A stretch of 64,000 bases of DNA from CAZKCK01 sp964552325 (lineage in GTDB: Bacteria; Bacteroidota; Bacteroidia; Bacteroidales; TTA-H9): NCBI GenBank assembly GCA_964552325.1, contig CAZKHA010000002.1:24130-88129 (forward strand). The letters run 5' to 3'. This document shows positions 8,677 to 16,986 of this stretch, piece by piece. The translations under genes were made by a program, and so were the position numbers. The notes beneath the pieces are model-generated. The model was given only the letters and a program-made list of their open reading frames with translations. It ran no database searches and was not told the origin of the DNA. Every line of letters begins with the position of its first letter. The first letter of the stretch is position 1.

Positions 8677-10470
8677 ATGGCACTTGTAACCTCTAACGAT
8701 ATTCTCTCGATAGCCAAACCTATAAGGTTATTGGGTGGGCATTGGTTGGCAAAGAAGGTTTTGCGGTGGTTGGCTTTGGATAAAGCAAACAAACTTTACG
8801 ATGCGTTAATACATTCAAAGGTAAAGGATTATGAAGCCTTACAAAAAATTTTAGATACCCTCCCCGTTCATTATCAAATTAATGCAAATGCATTATCAGC
8901 TATTCCGGCTACGGGTCCATTCATAACTATCTCAAATCATCCGTTTGGGTCCATAGACGGAATAATCCTAGCCCATGCTATAGCCAAAGTAAGGCCTGAT
9001 TATAAGTTAGTGGTTAATTTTTTGCTAAATAAAATTGAGCCTATTAACTCCTATTTTATCCCCGTAAACCCATTTGAAGAGCATAAAGACAAGTTTAATA
9101 GCACTTCAGGAATTAGAAATACTATTTCGCACGTTCGTAACGGTGGTGGTTTAGGGCTTTTTCCGGCCGGTGAGGTTTCGAGCTTTAGCCTAAAAACATT
9201 AACAATAAGTGATATTGAATGGCCTGACCAAATTATAAAGTTGGTTAAAACGTTAAAAGTGCCGGTTATTCCTATCTATTTTGAGGGTCGGAACTCTAAA
9301 AGATTTTATCTGCTTGGCTTGTTGCACCCTCGCTTGCGAACCGCTAGACTTGCGAACGAAATGTTTAACAAGGTTAACAAAACCCTTAGGCTGCAGGTTG
9401 GTAAGCAAATAAGTGTTGAAACACAGGCTATTTTTACTGATTTGCAAGAATATAAGCACTTCTTAAGGTCGAAACTATACGCACAAAAACTTGCACTTAC
9501 GAGTAATCAAGAACCTAAACATGTTTCAACCAAGCCTGCTGAAGAAATAATTGCACCAATACCAGTTGATGAATTACTTACAGAACTTGTTTCCTTAGAA
9601 TCTTCTCAACTCTTTAAGTTAAAGGAATATACGGTTTATTGCGCCCCCACGAGTGCTATGCCTAAACTTATGACTGAAATTGGCCGATTGAGGGAAATAA
9701 CCTATCGCGAGGTTGGTGAAGGCACCAATAAATCAATTGATATTGACAAATTTGATGCACATTACCATCAAATGTTTATTTGGAACGAAACCGATAAGCG
9801 AATAGTGGGGGCTTATCGCATTGGCTACGGAAGAGAATTACTACAGATCAATGGATTAAAAAGCTTCTACATTAATAGCTTATTCCAAATAAAACGGCCT
9901 TTAGAGCCGTTGATGAATGATGCCATAGAATTAGGTCGCTCGTTTGTGGTTAAAGAATATCAACGCAAAGCCACTCCCCTATTTTTACTTTGGAAAGCCC
10001 TATTTGTAATTCTGGTAAAAGACGACTATAGGTATCTTATTGGCCCCGTAAGCATTAGCGGAAAATTTAGCGACACGGCCAAAGCATTGGTAACAGTTTT
10101 CTTACGTAAAAACTATTTTAACGAGGCCTTTGCACAACATATTAAAAACCGTGTTAAAAAAGGCTTTGAAGTCCCAAATGAAATTGATATAGAAACATTT
10201 CTGCGCATAACCAATAAAGACTTTGCTAAACTTGATGCCTTTATTCAGGATTTTGATCCTCAATACACTACACCTATTTTAGTACGTCAATACATAAGCT
10301 TGCTGAAAACCGAGATAATTGGTTTTAATATAGATCCAGATTTTAACTATTGCTTAGATGCCCTAATGTTAATGGATATAAAAGGTACGCCAAAGGCATT
10401 CATGGAATCGCTGTCAAAAGATTTAAAGGATTTATCGAAAGTTGAAAGTCTATTAAGTGAATTAGAATAA
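8677..10470 (+). CDS. olsF: Bifunctional aminolipid acyltransferase, OlsF-like
   Basis: 597 aa, two fused acyltransferases. Residues 1 to about 280 are a PlsC/OlsA-like domain with the motif NHPFGSID (His88, Asp94) and a later FPAGE motif, expected to O-acylate a lyso-aminolipid. Residues from about 300 onward are a GNAT/OlsB-like domain (LREITYREVGEG, then IELGRSFV), expected to N-acylate an amino acid with a 3-hydroxy fatty acid. This order is that described for OlsF, the ornithine lipid synthase of Flavobacterium johnsoniae and Serratia. The amino acid (ornithine or glycine) cannot be read from sequence. The ATG at 8677 was preferred because the promoter lies between it and the upstream TTG. 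Confidence 0.75.
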   Translation: MALVTSNDILSIAKPIRLLGGHWLAKKVLRWLALDKANKLYDALIHSKVKDYEALQKILDTLPVHYQINANALSAIPATGPFITISNHPFGSIDGIILAHAIAKVRPDYKLVVNFLLNKIEPINSYFIPVNPFEEHKDKFNSTSGIRNTISHVRNGGGLGLFPAGEVSSFSLKTLTISDIEWPDQIIKLVKTLKVPVIPIYFEGRNSKRFYLLGLLHPRLRTARLANEMFNKVNKTLRLQVGKQISVETQAIFTDLQEYKHFLRSKLYAQKLALTSNQEPKHVSTKPAEEIIAPIPVDELLTELVSLESSQLFKLKEYTVYCAPTSAMPKLMTEIGRLREITYREVGEGTNKSIDIDKFDAHYHQMFIWNETDKRIVGAYRIGYGRELLQINGLKSFYINSLFQIKRPLEPLMNDAIELGRSFVVKEYQRKATPLFLLWKALFVILVKDDYRYLIGPVSISGKFSDTAKALVTVFLRKNYFNEAFAQHIKNRVKKGFEVPNEIDIETFLRITNKDFAKLDAFIQDFDPQYTTPILVRQYISLLKTEIIGFNIDPDFNYCLDALMLMDIKGTPKAFMESLSKDLKDLSKVESLLSELE

Positions 10471-10479
10471 ATATACTAC

Positions 10480-13400
10480 ATGTCTTCAGTTAAATACAAC
10501 GTTTATAACCATTTGAATTTGCCCGAGTTAAGTTCGGGAATCAACCAGTTTTGGGAACAAAACCAGGTATTTGAAAAAAGTATGGCCGAGCGTAGCAACC
10601 ATCCTCCCTACATATTCTATGAAGGTCCTCCCTCGGCAAATGGAATCCCGGGAATACACCATGTGATGGCCCGCGCCATTAAGGATATTTTTTGCCGTTA
10701 CAAGAGTTTAAAGGGTTTTTATGTTGCCCGAAAGGCTGGCTGGGATACCCATGGTTTACCTGTTGAAATTGGCGTTGAGAAAAAACTTGGCATAACCAAA
10801 GAAGACATCGGTCAATCGATTTCAGTTCAAGAGTATAATGCCGAATGCCGCAAAGAAGTAATGAAGTACAAGGATTTGTGGGATGAACTGACCGTTAAAA
10901 TGGGCTATTGGGTTGATCTTTCTGATCCGTATATCACCTTCGAAAACAAGTATATTGAATCGATTTGGTATTTATTATCAAAACTTTACGAAAAAGGTTT
11001 ATTGTACAAGGGCTATATGATTCAGCCCTTCTCCCCTGCCGCAGGTACGGGCTTAAGCACCCATGAACTTAATCAGCCAGGTTGTTACCGGATGATAAAA
11101 GACAACTCCTTGGTGGCTCAGTTTAAGGTGGTTGAAAATGAGAAATCAGCCTTTCTATTTCACGATAAAAGCGAAGAACTATTTATACTAGCCTGGACTA
11201 CTACACCTTGGACCCTACCAAGCAATACAGGCTTAGCCGTTGGAAAAAACATAACCTATGTAAAAGTCAAGACTTACAATCCATATACGTTTTTGCCCAT
11301 CACGGTTATTTTGGCTAAAGATGCCTTAGGAAGATACTTTGACCAAGCAAACAGCAATTTAGCTTATGAAGAATATGAACCCGGAAGCAAAAAAATCCCC
11401 TTTGTTGTTTTAGGCGAATATCTAGGTTCTCAACTTGCCGAGGTTCAATTCGAACAATTATTGCCGTATGCTCAACCTATTGATGGTAATCCATTTAGAG
11501 TGGTAATTGGCGACTTTGTTACAACCGAAGATGGAACCGGCATCGTACACATAGCTCCAAGTTTTGGTGCTGATGACTTTAAAGTAGGCAGAATTTATGG
11601 ATTAGGTTCTCTTACCTTGGTTGACAGGCAGGGCCGGTTTACACCTGAAATGGGCGAGTTTGCTGGCCGTTTTGTAAAACCTGAATTTGAGCCAAATTAC
11701 GACCCCAAAAACCCGAACAACGTTGATGTTGATATAATTGTAAAACTTAAAAAAGAGAATCGGGCTTTCCGCTCCGAGAAATATGAGCATTCGTACCCTC
11801 ATTGTTGGCGTACCGATAAGCCCATTTTGTACTATCCGCTTGATTCTTGGTTTATAAAGACAACGGCCTTTAAAGATCGGCTAATCGAACTCAATAAAAC
11901 AATTCATTGGAAGCCAGAAGCCACCGGCACTGGAAGGTTTGGCAATTGGCTCGAAAATCTTGTTGATTGGAATCTTTCACGTTCCCGTTTTTGGGGGACA
12001 CCACTGCCCATCTGGCGAACCGAAGATGGCACCGAGGAAATTTGTATTGGTTCTGTTGAACAGCTTTATAATGAGCTAAATAAATCTGTTGAAACTGGAT
12101 TTATGGCGAGCAATCCGTTGGCCAATTTCAAACCAGGCGACTTTAGTTCAAAAAACTACGAACAATTCGACCTTCATCGCCCAATTGTTGATGACATAAT
12201 CTTGGTTTCGCCAAGCGGCAAAAAAATGGTACGTGAAACCGACCTTATTGACGTATGGTTCGATTCTGGTGCAATGCCGTATGCACAGTTTCACTTCCCT
12301 TTCGAAAAAACCGATAAACTTGCTGAATTTTTCCCAGCCGATTTTATTGCGGAAGGCGTTGACCAAACACGTGGGTGGTTTTATACACTCCATGCCATAG
12401 CTACCTTGGTATTTGATTCAGTATCCTTTAAAACTGTGGTTGCCAATGGTTTGGTTTTAGATAAAGACGGCAATAAAATGTCGAAAAGGCTAGGCAATGC
12501 CGTTGATCCATTCGAAACCATTGCCAAATATGGCCCCGATGCCACACGTTGGTATATGATTACCAATTCACAACCTTGGGATAACCTAAAATTTGACATT
12601 AATGGTATTGCAGAAGTACAACGTAAGTTTTTCGGGACGCTCTATAATACCTATTCATTCTTTGCACTTTATGCAAATATTGATGGGTTTAACTATAAAG
12701 AAGCCGATATTCCCATAGCGCAAAGGCCCGAAATTGATCGTTGGATACTTTCGGAACTCAACACACTCATAAAACAGGTTGATGAAAGTTATGCAGATTA
12801 TGAGCCCACAAAAGCTGGCAGATTAATTGCCTGGTTTGTAGATGAATACCTAAGTAACTGGTACGTACGTCTGTGTCGTAGGCGTTTCTGGAAAGGTGAA
12901 TATACCGAGGATAAAATTTCGGCCTATCAAACCTTGTACCGCTGCCTCGAAGTAATTGCACAACTGGCTTCACCCATCGCACCCTTCTACAGTGAACGCC
13001 TTTTCTTAGACTTGAACTCGGTTACAGGCCGCTTTTCGAAGATTTCTGTTCATATGACCGATTTCCCCATTGCTGACGACACTTGCATTGATAAAGCCTT
13101 GGAAGAGCGGATGGAGCTTGCGCAAAAAATCACTTCGATGGTGCTAGCCCTACGCAAAAAAATGAACTTGCGCGTAAGGCAGCCCTTGAACAAAATCATT
13201 ATACCCACAGCCAATCAAACGCTTATAGAGCAAATAAACCAAGTTAGCTCGCTCATTTTAAATGAATTAAATCTAAAATCCTTAGAATTTGTATCCGAGG
13301 ACAACGGTTTATTGGTTAAAAAAATAAAGGCTGACTTTAAAAAACTGGGTCCAAAGTATGGCAAACTTATGAAGAGTATAGCCAATGCAATTGGACAACT

Positions 13401-13848
13401 ATCGCAGACCGAAATAAGGGTTTTGGAGGCCATCGGTAGCTTACCTATTCAAATTGAAGGACAAGAACTTATAATTGCTTCTGATGATTGTGAAATAACA
13501 ACCGATGATATCCCTGGATGGGTGGTAAGCACACAGGGTTCATTAACAGTTGCTTTGGACGTAACCCTTACCGACGAGCTGATAGAAGAAGGGTATGCCC
13601 GCGACCTCGTAAACCGAATACAGAACCTACGCAAAGATAGTAACTTTGAGGTAACTGACCGTATTAACGTACTCATTGTCAGTCATCCCAAGCTCAATTC
13701 TTGTATTCAAAACAATTATTCATACATTTGCTCAGAAACTCTGGCCAACCAAATCCAACTGCTAGAAATGGATGAAACTACCAGTGAATTCGAGGAAACT
13801 GAACTATCGGACGACATTAAAACCCGTATCCGAATTTTAAAATCATAA
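10480..13848 (+). CDS. ileS: Isoleucyl-tRNA synthetase
   Basis: Class Ia synthetase charging tRNA-Ile. The 1122-aa length fits the long (eukaryote-like) form used in Bacteroidota. The HIGH-type motif is GIPGIHHVM near residue 60 within GPPSANG, and the KMSKR loop is at about residue 666. The editing (CP1) domain lies between (WTTTPWTLPSNTG), followed by the anticodon-binding helical region and a long C-terminal extension. It starts nine bases after the acyltransferase gene and is followed by the DksA-like gene, probably as one operon. Confidence 0.97.
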   Translation: MSSVKYNVYNHLNLPELSSGINQFWEQNQVFEKSMAERSNHPPYIFYEGPPSANGIPGIHHVMARAIKDIFCRYKSLKGFYVARKAGWDTHGLPVEIGVEKKLGITKEDIGQSISVQEYNAECRKEVMKYKDLWDELTVKMGYWVDLSDPYITFENKYIESIWYLLSKLYEKGLLYKGYMIQPFSPAAGTGLSTHELNQPGCYRMIKDNSLVAQFKVVENEKSAFLFHDKSEELFILAWTTTPWTLPSNTGLAVGKNITYVKVKTYNPYTFLPITVILAKDALGRYFDQANSNLAYEEYEPGSKKIPFVVLGEYLGSQLAEVQFEQLLPYAQPIDGNPFRVVIGDFVTTEDGTGIVHIAPSFGADDFKVGRIYGLGSLTLVDRQGRFTPEMGEFAGRFVKPEFEPNYDPKNPNNVDVDIIVKLKKENRAFRSEKYEHSYPHCWRTDKPILYYPLDSWFIKTTAFKDRLIELNKTIHWKPEATGTGRFGNWLENLVDWNLSRSRFWGTPLPIWRTEDGTEEICIGSVEQLYNELNKSVETGFMASNPLANFKPGDFSSKNYEQFDLHRPIVDDIILVSPSGKKMVRETDLIDVWFDSGAMPYAQFHFPFEKTDKLAEFFPADFIAEGVDQTRGWFYTLHAIATLVFDSVSFKTVVANGLVLDKDGNKMSKRLGNAVDPFETIAKYGPDATRWYMITNSQPWDNLKFDINGIAEVQRKFFGTLYNTYSFFALYANIDGFNYKEADIPIAQRPEIDRWILSELNTLIKQVDESYADYEPTKAGRLIAWFVDEYLSNWYVRLCRRRFWKGEYTEDKISAYQTLYRCLEVIAQLASPIAPFYSERLFLDLNSVTGRFSKISVHMTDFPIADDTCIDKALEERMELAQKITSMVLALRKKMNLRVRQPLNKIIIPTANQTLIEQINQVSSLILNELNLKSLEFVSEDNGLLVKKIKADFKKLGPKYGKLMKSIANAIGQLSQTEIRVLEAIGSLPIQIEGQELIIASDDCEITTDDIPGWVVSTQGSLTVALDVTLTDELIEEGYARDLVNRIQNLRKDSNFEVTDRINVLIVSHPKLNSCIQNNYSYICSETLANQIQLLEMDETTSEFEETELSDDIKTRIRILKS

Positions 13849-13878
13849 CGTGAAATAACTTAAATACATACCAGCACT

Positions 13879-14283
13879 ATGGCTACGAAAGATTCGAAAA
13901 CTAAGACCCGCTATTCGGATGAAGAGCTGGCAGAATTCAGACAGATTATTCTTGAAAAGCTCGGAAAAGCTAAAAACGATCTCGTACTTTTAACTGAGGC
14001 TTATACCAATACCGACGAACATGGCACCAATGATACTTCACCAACTTTTAAAGTATTAGAAGAAGGATACCAAGTACTTTCGAAAGAGGAAAACGGAAAG
14101 CTGGCTGCACGCCAGCATAAGTTTATCACCTCGCTTGAAAACGCCTTGGTACGCATCGAGAATAAGACCTATGGTATTTGCCGTGAAACGGGGGATTTAA
14201 TACCAAAAGAACGGCTAAGAATTGTGCCTCATGCCACCTTAAGCATTGACGCCAAGCTAAATCAAAATAAAAAAGGCAGCTAA
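13879..14283 (+). CDS. TraR/DksA-like protein with degenerate zinc finger
   Basis: 134 aa. An N-terminal coiled-coil hairpin region is followed by the DksA-type C-terminal motif YGICRETGDLIPKERLR. Only one of the four finger cysteines remains: CxxC reads CRET, and the second pair is replaced by HATLSIDAK. I recall this form as usual in Bacteroidota. Family members bind the RNA polymerase secondary channel; a similar role here is inference. It is placed between ileS and lspA, 30 bases after ileS. Confidence 0.8.
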   Translation: MATKDSKTKTRYSDEELAEFRQIILEKLGKAKNDLVLLTEAYTNTDEHGTNDTSPTFKVLEEGYQVLSKEENGKLAARQHKFITSLENALVRIENKTYGICRETGDLIPKERLRIVPHATLSIDAKLNQNKKGS

Positions 14284-14302
14284 TAAATTAACTTACCATT
14301 TA

Positions 14303-14950
14303 GTGAAGCCAAAAAATGCAACATGGCTGGCATTTGCCATAATTGGGTTTATAATTATTGTAGATCAGTCTGTTAAGTATTGGATAAAAACCAATATGTT
14401 CCTTGGACAGGAGTTCCATGTTTTTGGCAATTGGTTCATTATCCATTTTACAGAGAATGAAGGAATGGCCTTTGGATGGAGTTTTGGAGCGGAGTTAGGA
14501 AAACTATTCCTCTCAATATTTCGGATTCTAGCCTTGATTGCCATTGGATACTACCTTACGAAAACCATACGAAAAGAACCTAAGCTCATACAGATTATCG
14601 TGTTATCACTCATCTTTGCAGGAGCTTTGGGCAATATAATTGACAGTTGTTTTTATGGGATGATCTTTAACGAAAGCACCTATTATCAAACGGCCGTTCT
14701 CTTTCCCGAAAAAGGCGGATATGCTGGTTTTCTATATGGAAAGGTAGTGGATATGCTTTATTTTCCAATCATCCAAACAACACTACCTACTTGGTTTCCA
14801 ATTGGTGGTGGTGAGGAATTTCGATTTTTTAGGCCGGTTTTCAATATAGCTGATGCCGCCATTTCTATTGGTATCATGCTTATATTGTTATTCCAAAAAA
14901 GAGTTTTTGCTCCTAATGAACAAAAGACCGAAACCGAAGTTACTAACTAG
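14303..14950 (+). CDS. lspA: Lipoprotein signal peptidase II
   Basis: Inner-membrane aspartyl protease that removes signal peptides from diacylglyceryl prolipoproteins. It begins with GTG and is 215 aa, longer than the usual 160 or so. Four hydrophobic segments are seen. Motifs are VDQSVKYW, GNIIDS, VVDM (Asp150) and FNIADAAIS (Asp184); the last two Asp are the expected catalytic pair. The extra length is mainly an insertion after GNIID and between the two Asp. Several predicted lipoproteins in the window (LptC-like, DUF4837, DUF4270, the metallopeptidase) would be its substrates. Confidence 0.93.
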   Translation: MKPKNATWLAFAIIGFIIIVDQSVKYWIKTNMFLGQEFHVFGNWFIIHFTENEGMAFGWSFGAELGKLFLSIFRILALIAIGYYLTKTIRKEPKLIQIIVLSLIFAGALGNIIDSCFYGMIFNESTYYQTAVLFPEKGGYAGFLYGKVVDMLYFPIIQTTLPTWFPIGGGEEFRFFRPVFNIADAAISIGIMLILLFQKRVFAPNEQKTETEVTN

Positions 14951-15013
14951 CAATATACCAGTAAAAGATAACGAATTACCAAACATACATTACCAAGCGT
15001 AAGCAAAAAAAAC

Positions 15014-15021
15014 TAATTTTG
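15014..15021 (+). promoter_or_regulatory. Promoter -7 element for atpDC
   Basis: TAATTTTG fits TAnnTTTG and lies 27 bases before the atpD ATG, a reasonable leader length. No clear -33 element was found. Confidence 0.5.
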
Positions 15022-15048
15022 CTCACCTACTAAACTTATAAGACATAT

Positions 15049-16554
15049 ATGACGGCCTTAAAAAACGGAAAAATTTCCCAGATCATTGGTCCTGTTATTG
15101 ATGTGACCTTCGATTCTGACTCGGCAATGCCCGACATTTATGAAGCACTGATAGTTAAAAGAGAAAATGGCGAAGAACTGGTTCTTGAGTGTCAGCAAGA
15201 CATTGGAGAATCAACCATTCGTACCATCTCGATGGATTCTACTGATGGACTTCGGCGTGGAATGCCGGTAATTTCTACAGGAAGACCCATCTCGATGCCC
15301 ATAGGTGATGAAATAAAAGGACGCTTATTCAACGTAATAGGCGACTCAATCGATGGAATGCGCCCTGTTGCTGCAACCAATTCGTATCCCATTCACCGCG
15401 AACCACCTAAGTTTGAAAACCTAACAACTAATCGTGAGGTTTTATTCACCGGTATTAAAGTAATCGACTTAATTGAGCCCTATTCAAAAGGTGGCAAAAT
15501 TGGTTTATTTGGTGGTGCAGGAGTAGGCAAAACCGTTATTATCATGGAGTTGATTAATAACATTGCCAAAAAATACTCCGGTATGTCAGTTTTTGGTGGA
15601 GTAGGGGAGCGTACCCGTGAAGGCAATGATTTGCTTCGCGAAATGATTGAATCGGGCGTAATTCGCTATGGTGATGCCTTTAAAGAAAACATGGAAAAAG
15701 GTGGTTGGGACTTGTCGAAAGTTGACTATGACGAGCTTGCCAAATCGCAAGCTACCATGGTGTTTGGCCAAATGAACGAACCTCCTGGTGCTAGGGCACG
15801 CGTTGCCTTGTCAGGTCTTACACTGGCTGAATATTTCAGGGATGGTGATGAAAAATCAGGCGGTAAAGACATCCTTTTCTTCATTGACAACATCTTCCGT
15901 TTTACACAAGCCGGTTCCGAGGTTTCTGCACTCTTGGGGCGTATGCCGTCAGCAGTGGGTTATCAACCAACTTTGGCCACCGAAATGGGGATAATGCAAG
16001 AACGCATTACTTCTACCAAACGCGGTTCTATTACCTCGGTACAAGCTGTTTACGTTCCTGCTGATGACCTTACCGACCCAGCTCCTGCCACTACATTTGC
16101 CCACTTAGATGCCACTACGGTATTAAACCGCAAAATCTCGGAGATGGGTATTTATCCTGCTGTTGACCCACTTGATTCAACATCTCGTATATTATCACCC
16201 GAAGTTGTTGGCGATGAACACTATAACTGCGCCCAACGCGTTAAAGAAATCTTGCAACGCAACAAAGAGCTTCAAGATATTATTGCTATTCTTGGCATGG
16301 ACGAACTTTCAGAAGAAGATAAACTGGTTGTTCATCGTGCACGCAGGGTACAACGCTTCCTTTCGCAACCATTCCATGTTGCCGAACAGTTTACAGGTAT
16401 AAAAGGAACAATGGTTTCAATTGAAGATACCATTAAGGGCTTCAACATGATAATGGATGGCGCGGTAGATATGTATCCAGAAGCTTCGTTTAACCTGGTT
16501 GGTACCATTGAGGAAGCCATTGAAAAGGGTAAGAAAATGATAGCCCAGAGCTAA
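15049..16554 (+). CDS. atpD: F1 ATP synthase subunit beta
   Basis: Catalytic beta subunit of F1Fo ATP synthase, on the cytoplasmic face of the inner membrane. The 501 aa include the P-loop GGAGVGKT at residues 155-162, GERTREGND, the Walker B region ILFFIDNIFRFTQAGSE and the DELSEED motif. Only atpC follows; the other F1Fo genes are not in the window, a split arrangement found in many Bacteroidota. Confidence 0.97.
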   Translation: MTALKNGKISQIIGPVIDVTFDSDSAMPDIYEALIVKRENGEELVLECQQDIGESTIRTISMDSTDGLRRGMPVISTGRPISMPIGDEIKGRLFNVIGDSIDGMRPVAATNSYPIHREPPKFENLTTNREVLFTGIKVIDLIEPYSKGGKIGLFGGAGVGKTVIIMELINNIAKKYSGMSVFGGVGERTREGNDLLREMIESGVIRYGDAFKENMEKGGWDLSKVDYDELAKSQATMVFGQMNEPPGARARVALSGLTLAEYFRDGDEKSGGKDILFFIDNIFRFTQAGSEVSALLGRMPSAVGYQPTLATEMGIMQERITSTKRGSITSVQAVYVPADDLTDPAPATTFAHLDATTVLNRKISEMGIYPAVDPLDSTSRILSPEVVGDEHYNCAQRVKEILQRNKELQDIIAILGMDELSEEDKLVVHRARRVQRFLSQPFHVAEQFTGIKGTMVSIEDTIKGFNMIMDGAVDMYPEASFNLVGTIEEAIEKGKKMIAQS

Positions 16555-16571
16555 TTATAAAACATTATTGT

Positions 16572-16811
16572 ATGAATGTTGAAATTATAACCCCGGAAAC
16601 TACCATTTTTACCGGTGCTGATATTAGCCTCGTGCAGCTTCCGGGATTAGATGGATCGTTTGAAATACTCAACAACCACGCTCCCTTGATTGCAGCCTTG
16701 CGAAAAGGAAAGGTGAAGCTACTAAATCAAGACAAAACGACCACGTTTTTTGATATTTCAGGAGGGATGGTTGAGGTTACAAAAAACAAGATTTTAATAC
16801 TTGCAGAATAA
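16572..16811 (+). CDS. atpC: F1 ATP synthase subunit epsilon (short form)
   Basis: 79 aa forming the N-terminal beta-sandwich of epsilon (VQLPGLDGSFEILNNHAPLI). The C-terminal helical hairpin that inhibits ATP hydrolysis in E. coli is absent, which I recall as usual for Bacteroidota. It follows atpD by 17 bases and is followed directly by a terminator. Confidence 0.92.
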   Translation: MNVEIITPETTIFTGADISLVQLPGLDGSFEILNNHAPLIAALRKGKVKLLNQDKTTTFFDISGGMVEVTKNKILILAE

Positions 16812-16814
16812 TAG

Positions 16815-16838
16815 AGGAGGGGATACCCTCCTTTTTTT
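16815..16838 (+). terminator. Rho-independent terminator after atpC
   Basis: Perfect 7-bp stem AGGAGGG / CCCTCCT with loop GATA, followed by a run of T. Confidence 0.9.
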
Positions 16839-16986
16839 GTGTTAAAAATGCCGCTTTGGTAAAAAGTTTTGATTCGGCATACAAATTTCACTAATTGTTT
16901 ATAATTTTACTAAGTTGTGCCAAATGCCTTCTTTTTAGTAGGCTTTTAAGCATATTCCATACTAACATTATAAATATTAGACCATT

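Noticed and set aside
13879..14283. The missing zinc cysteines of the DksA-like protein as a novelty
   Set aside because: I recall the same one-Cys form as common in Bacteroidota, so it is described but not listed as a finding.
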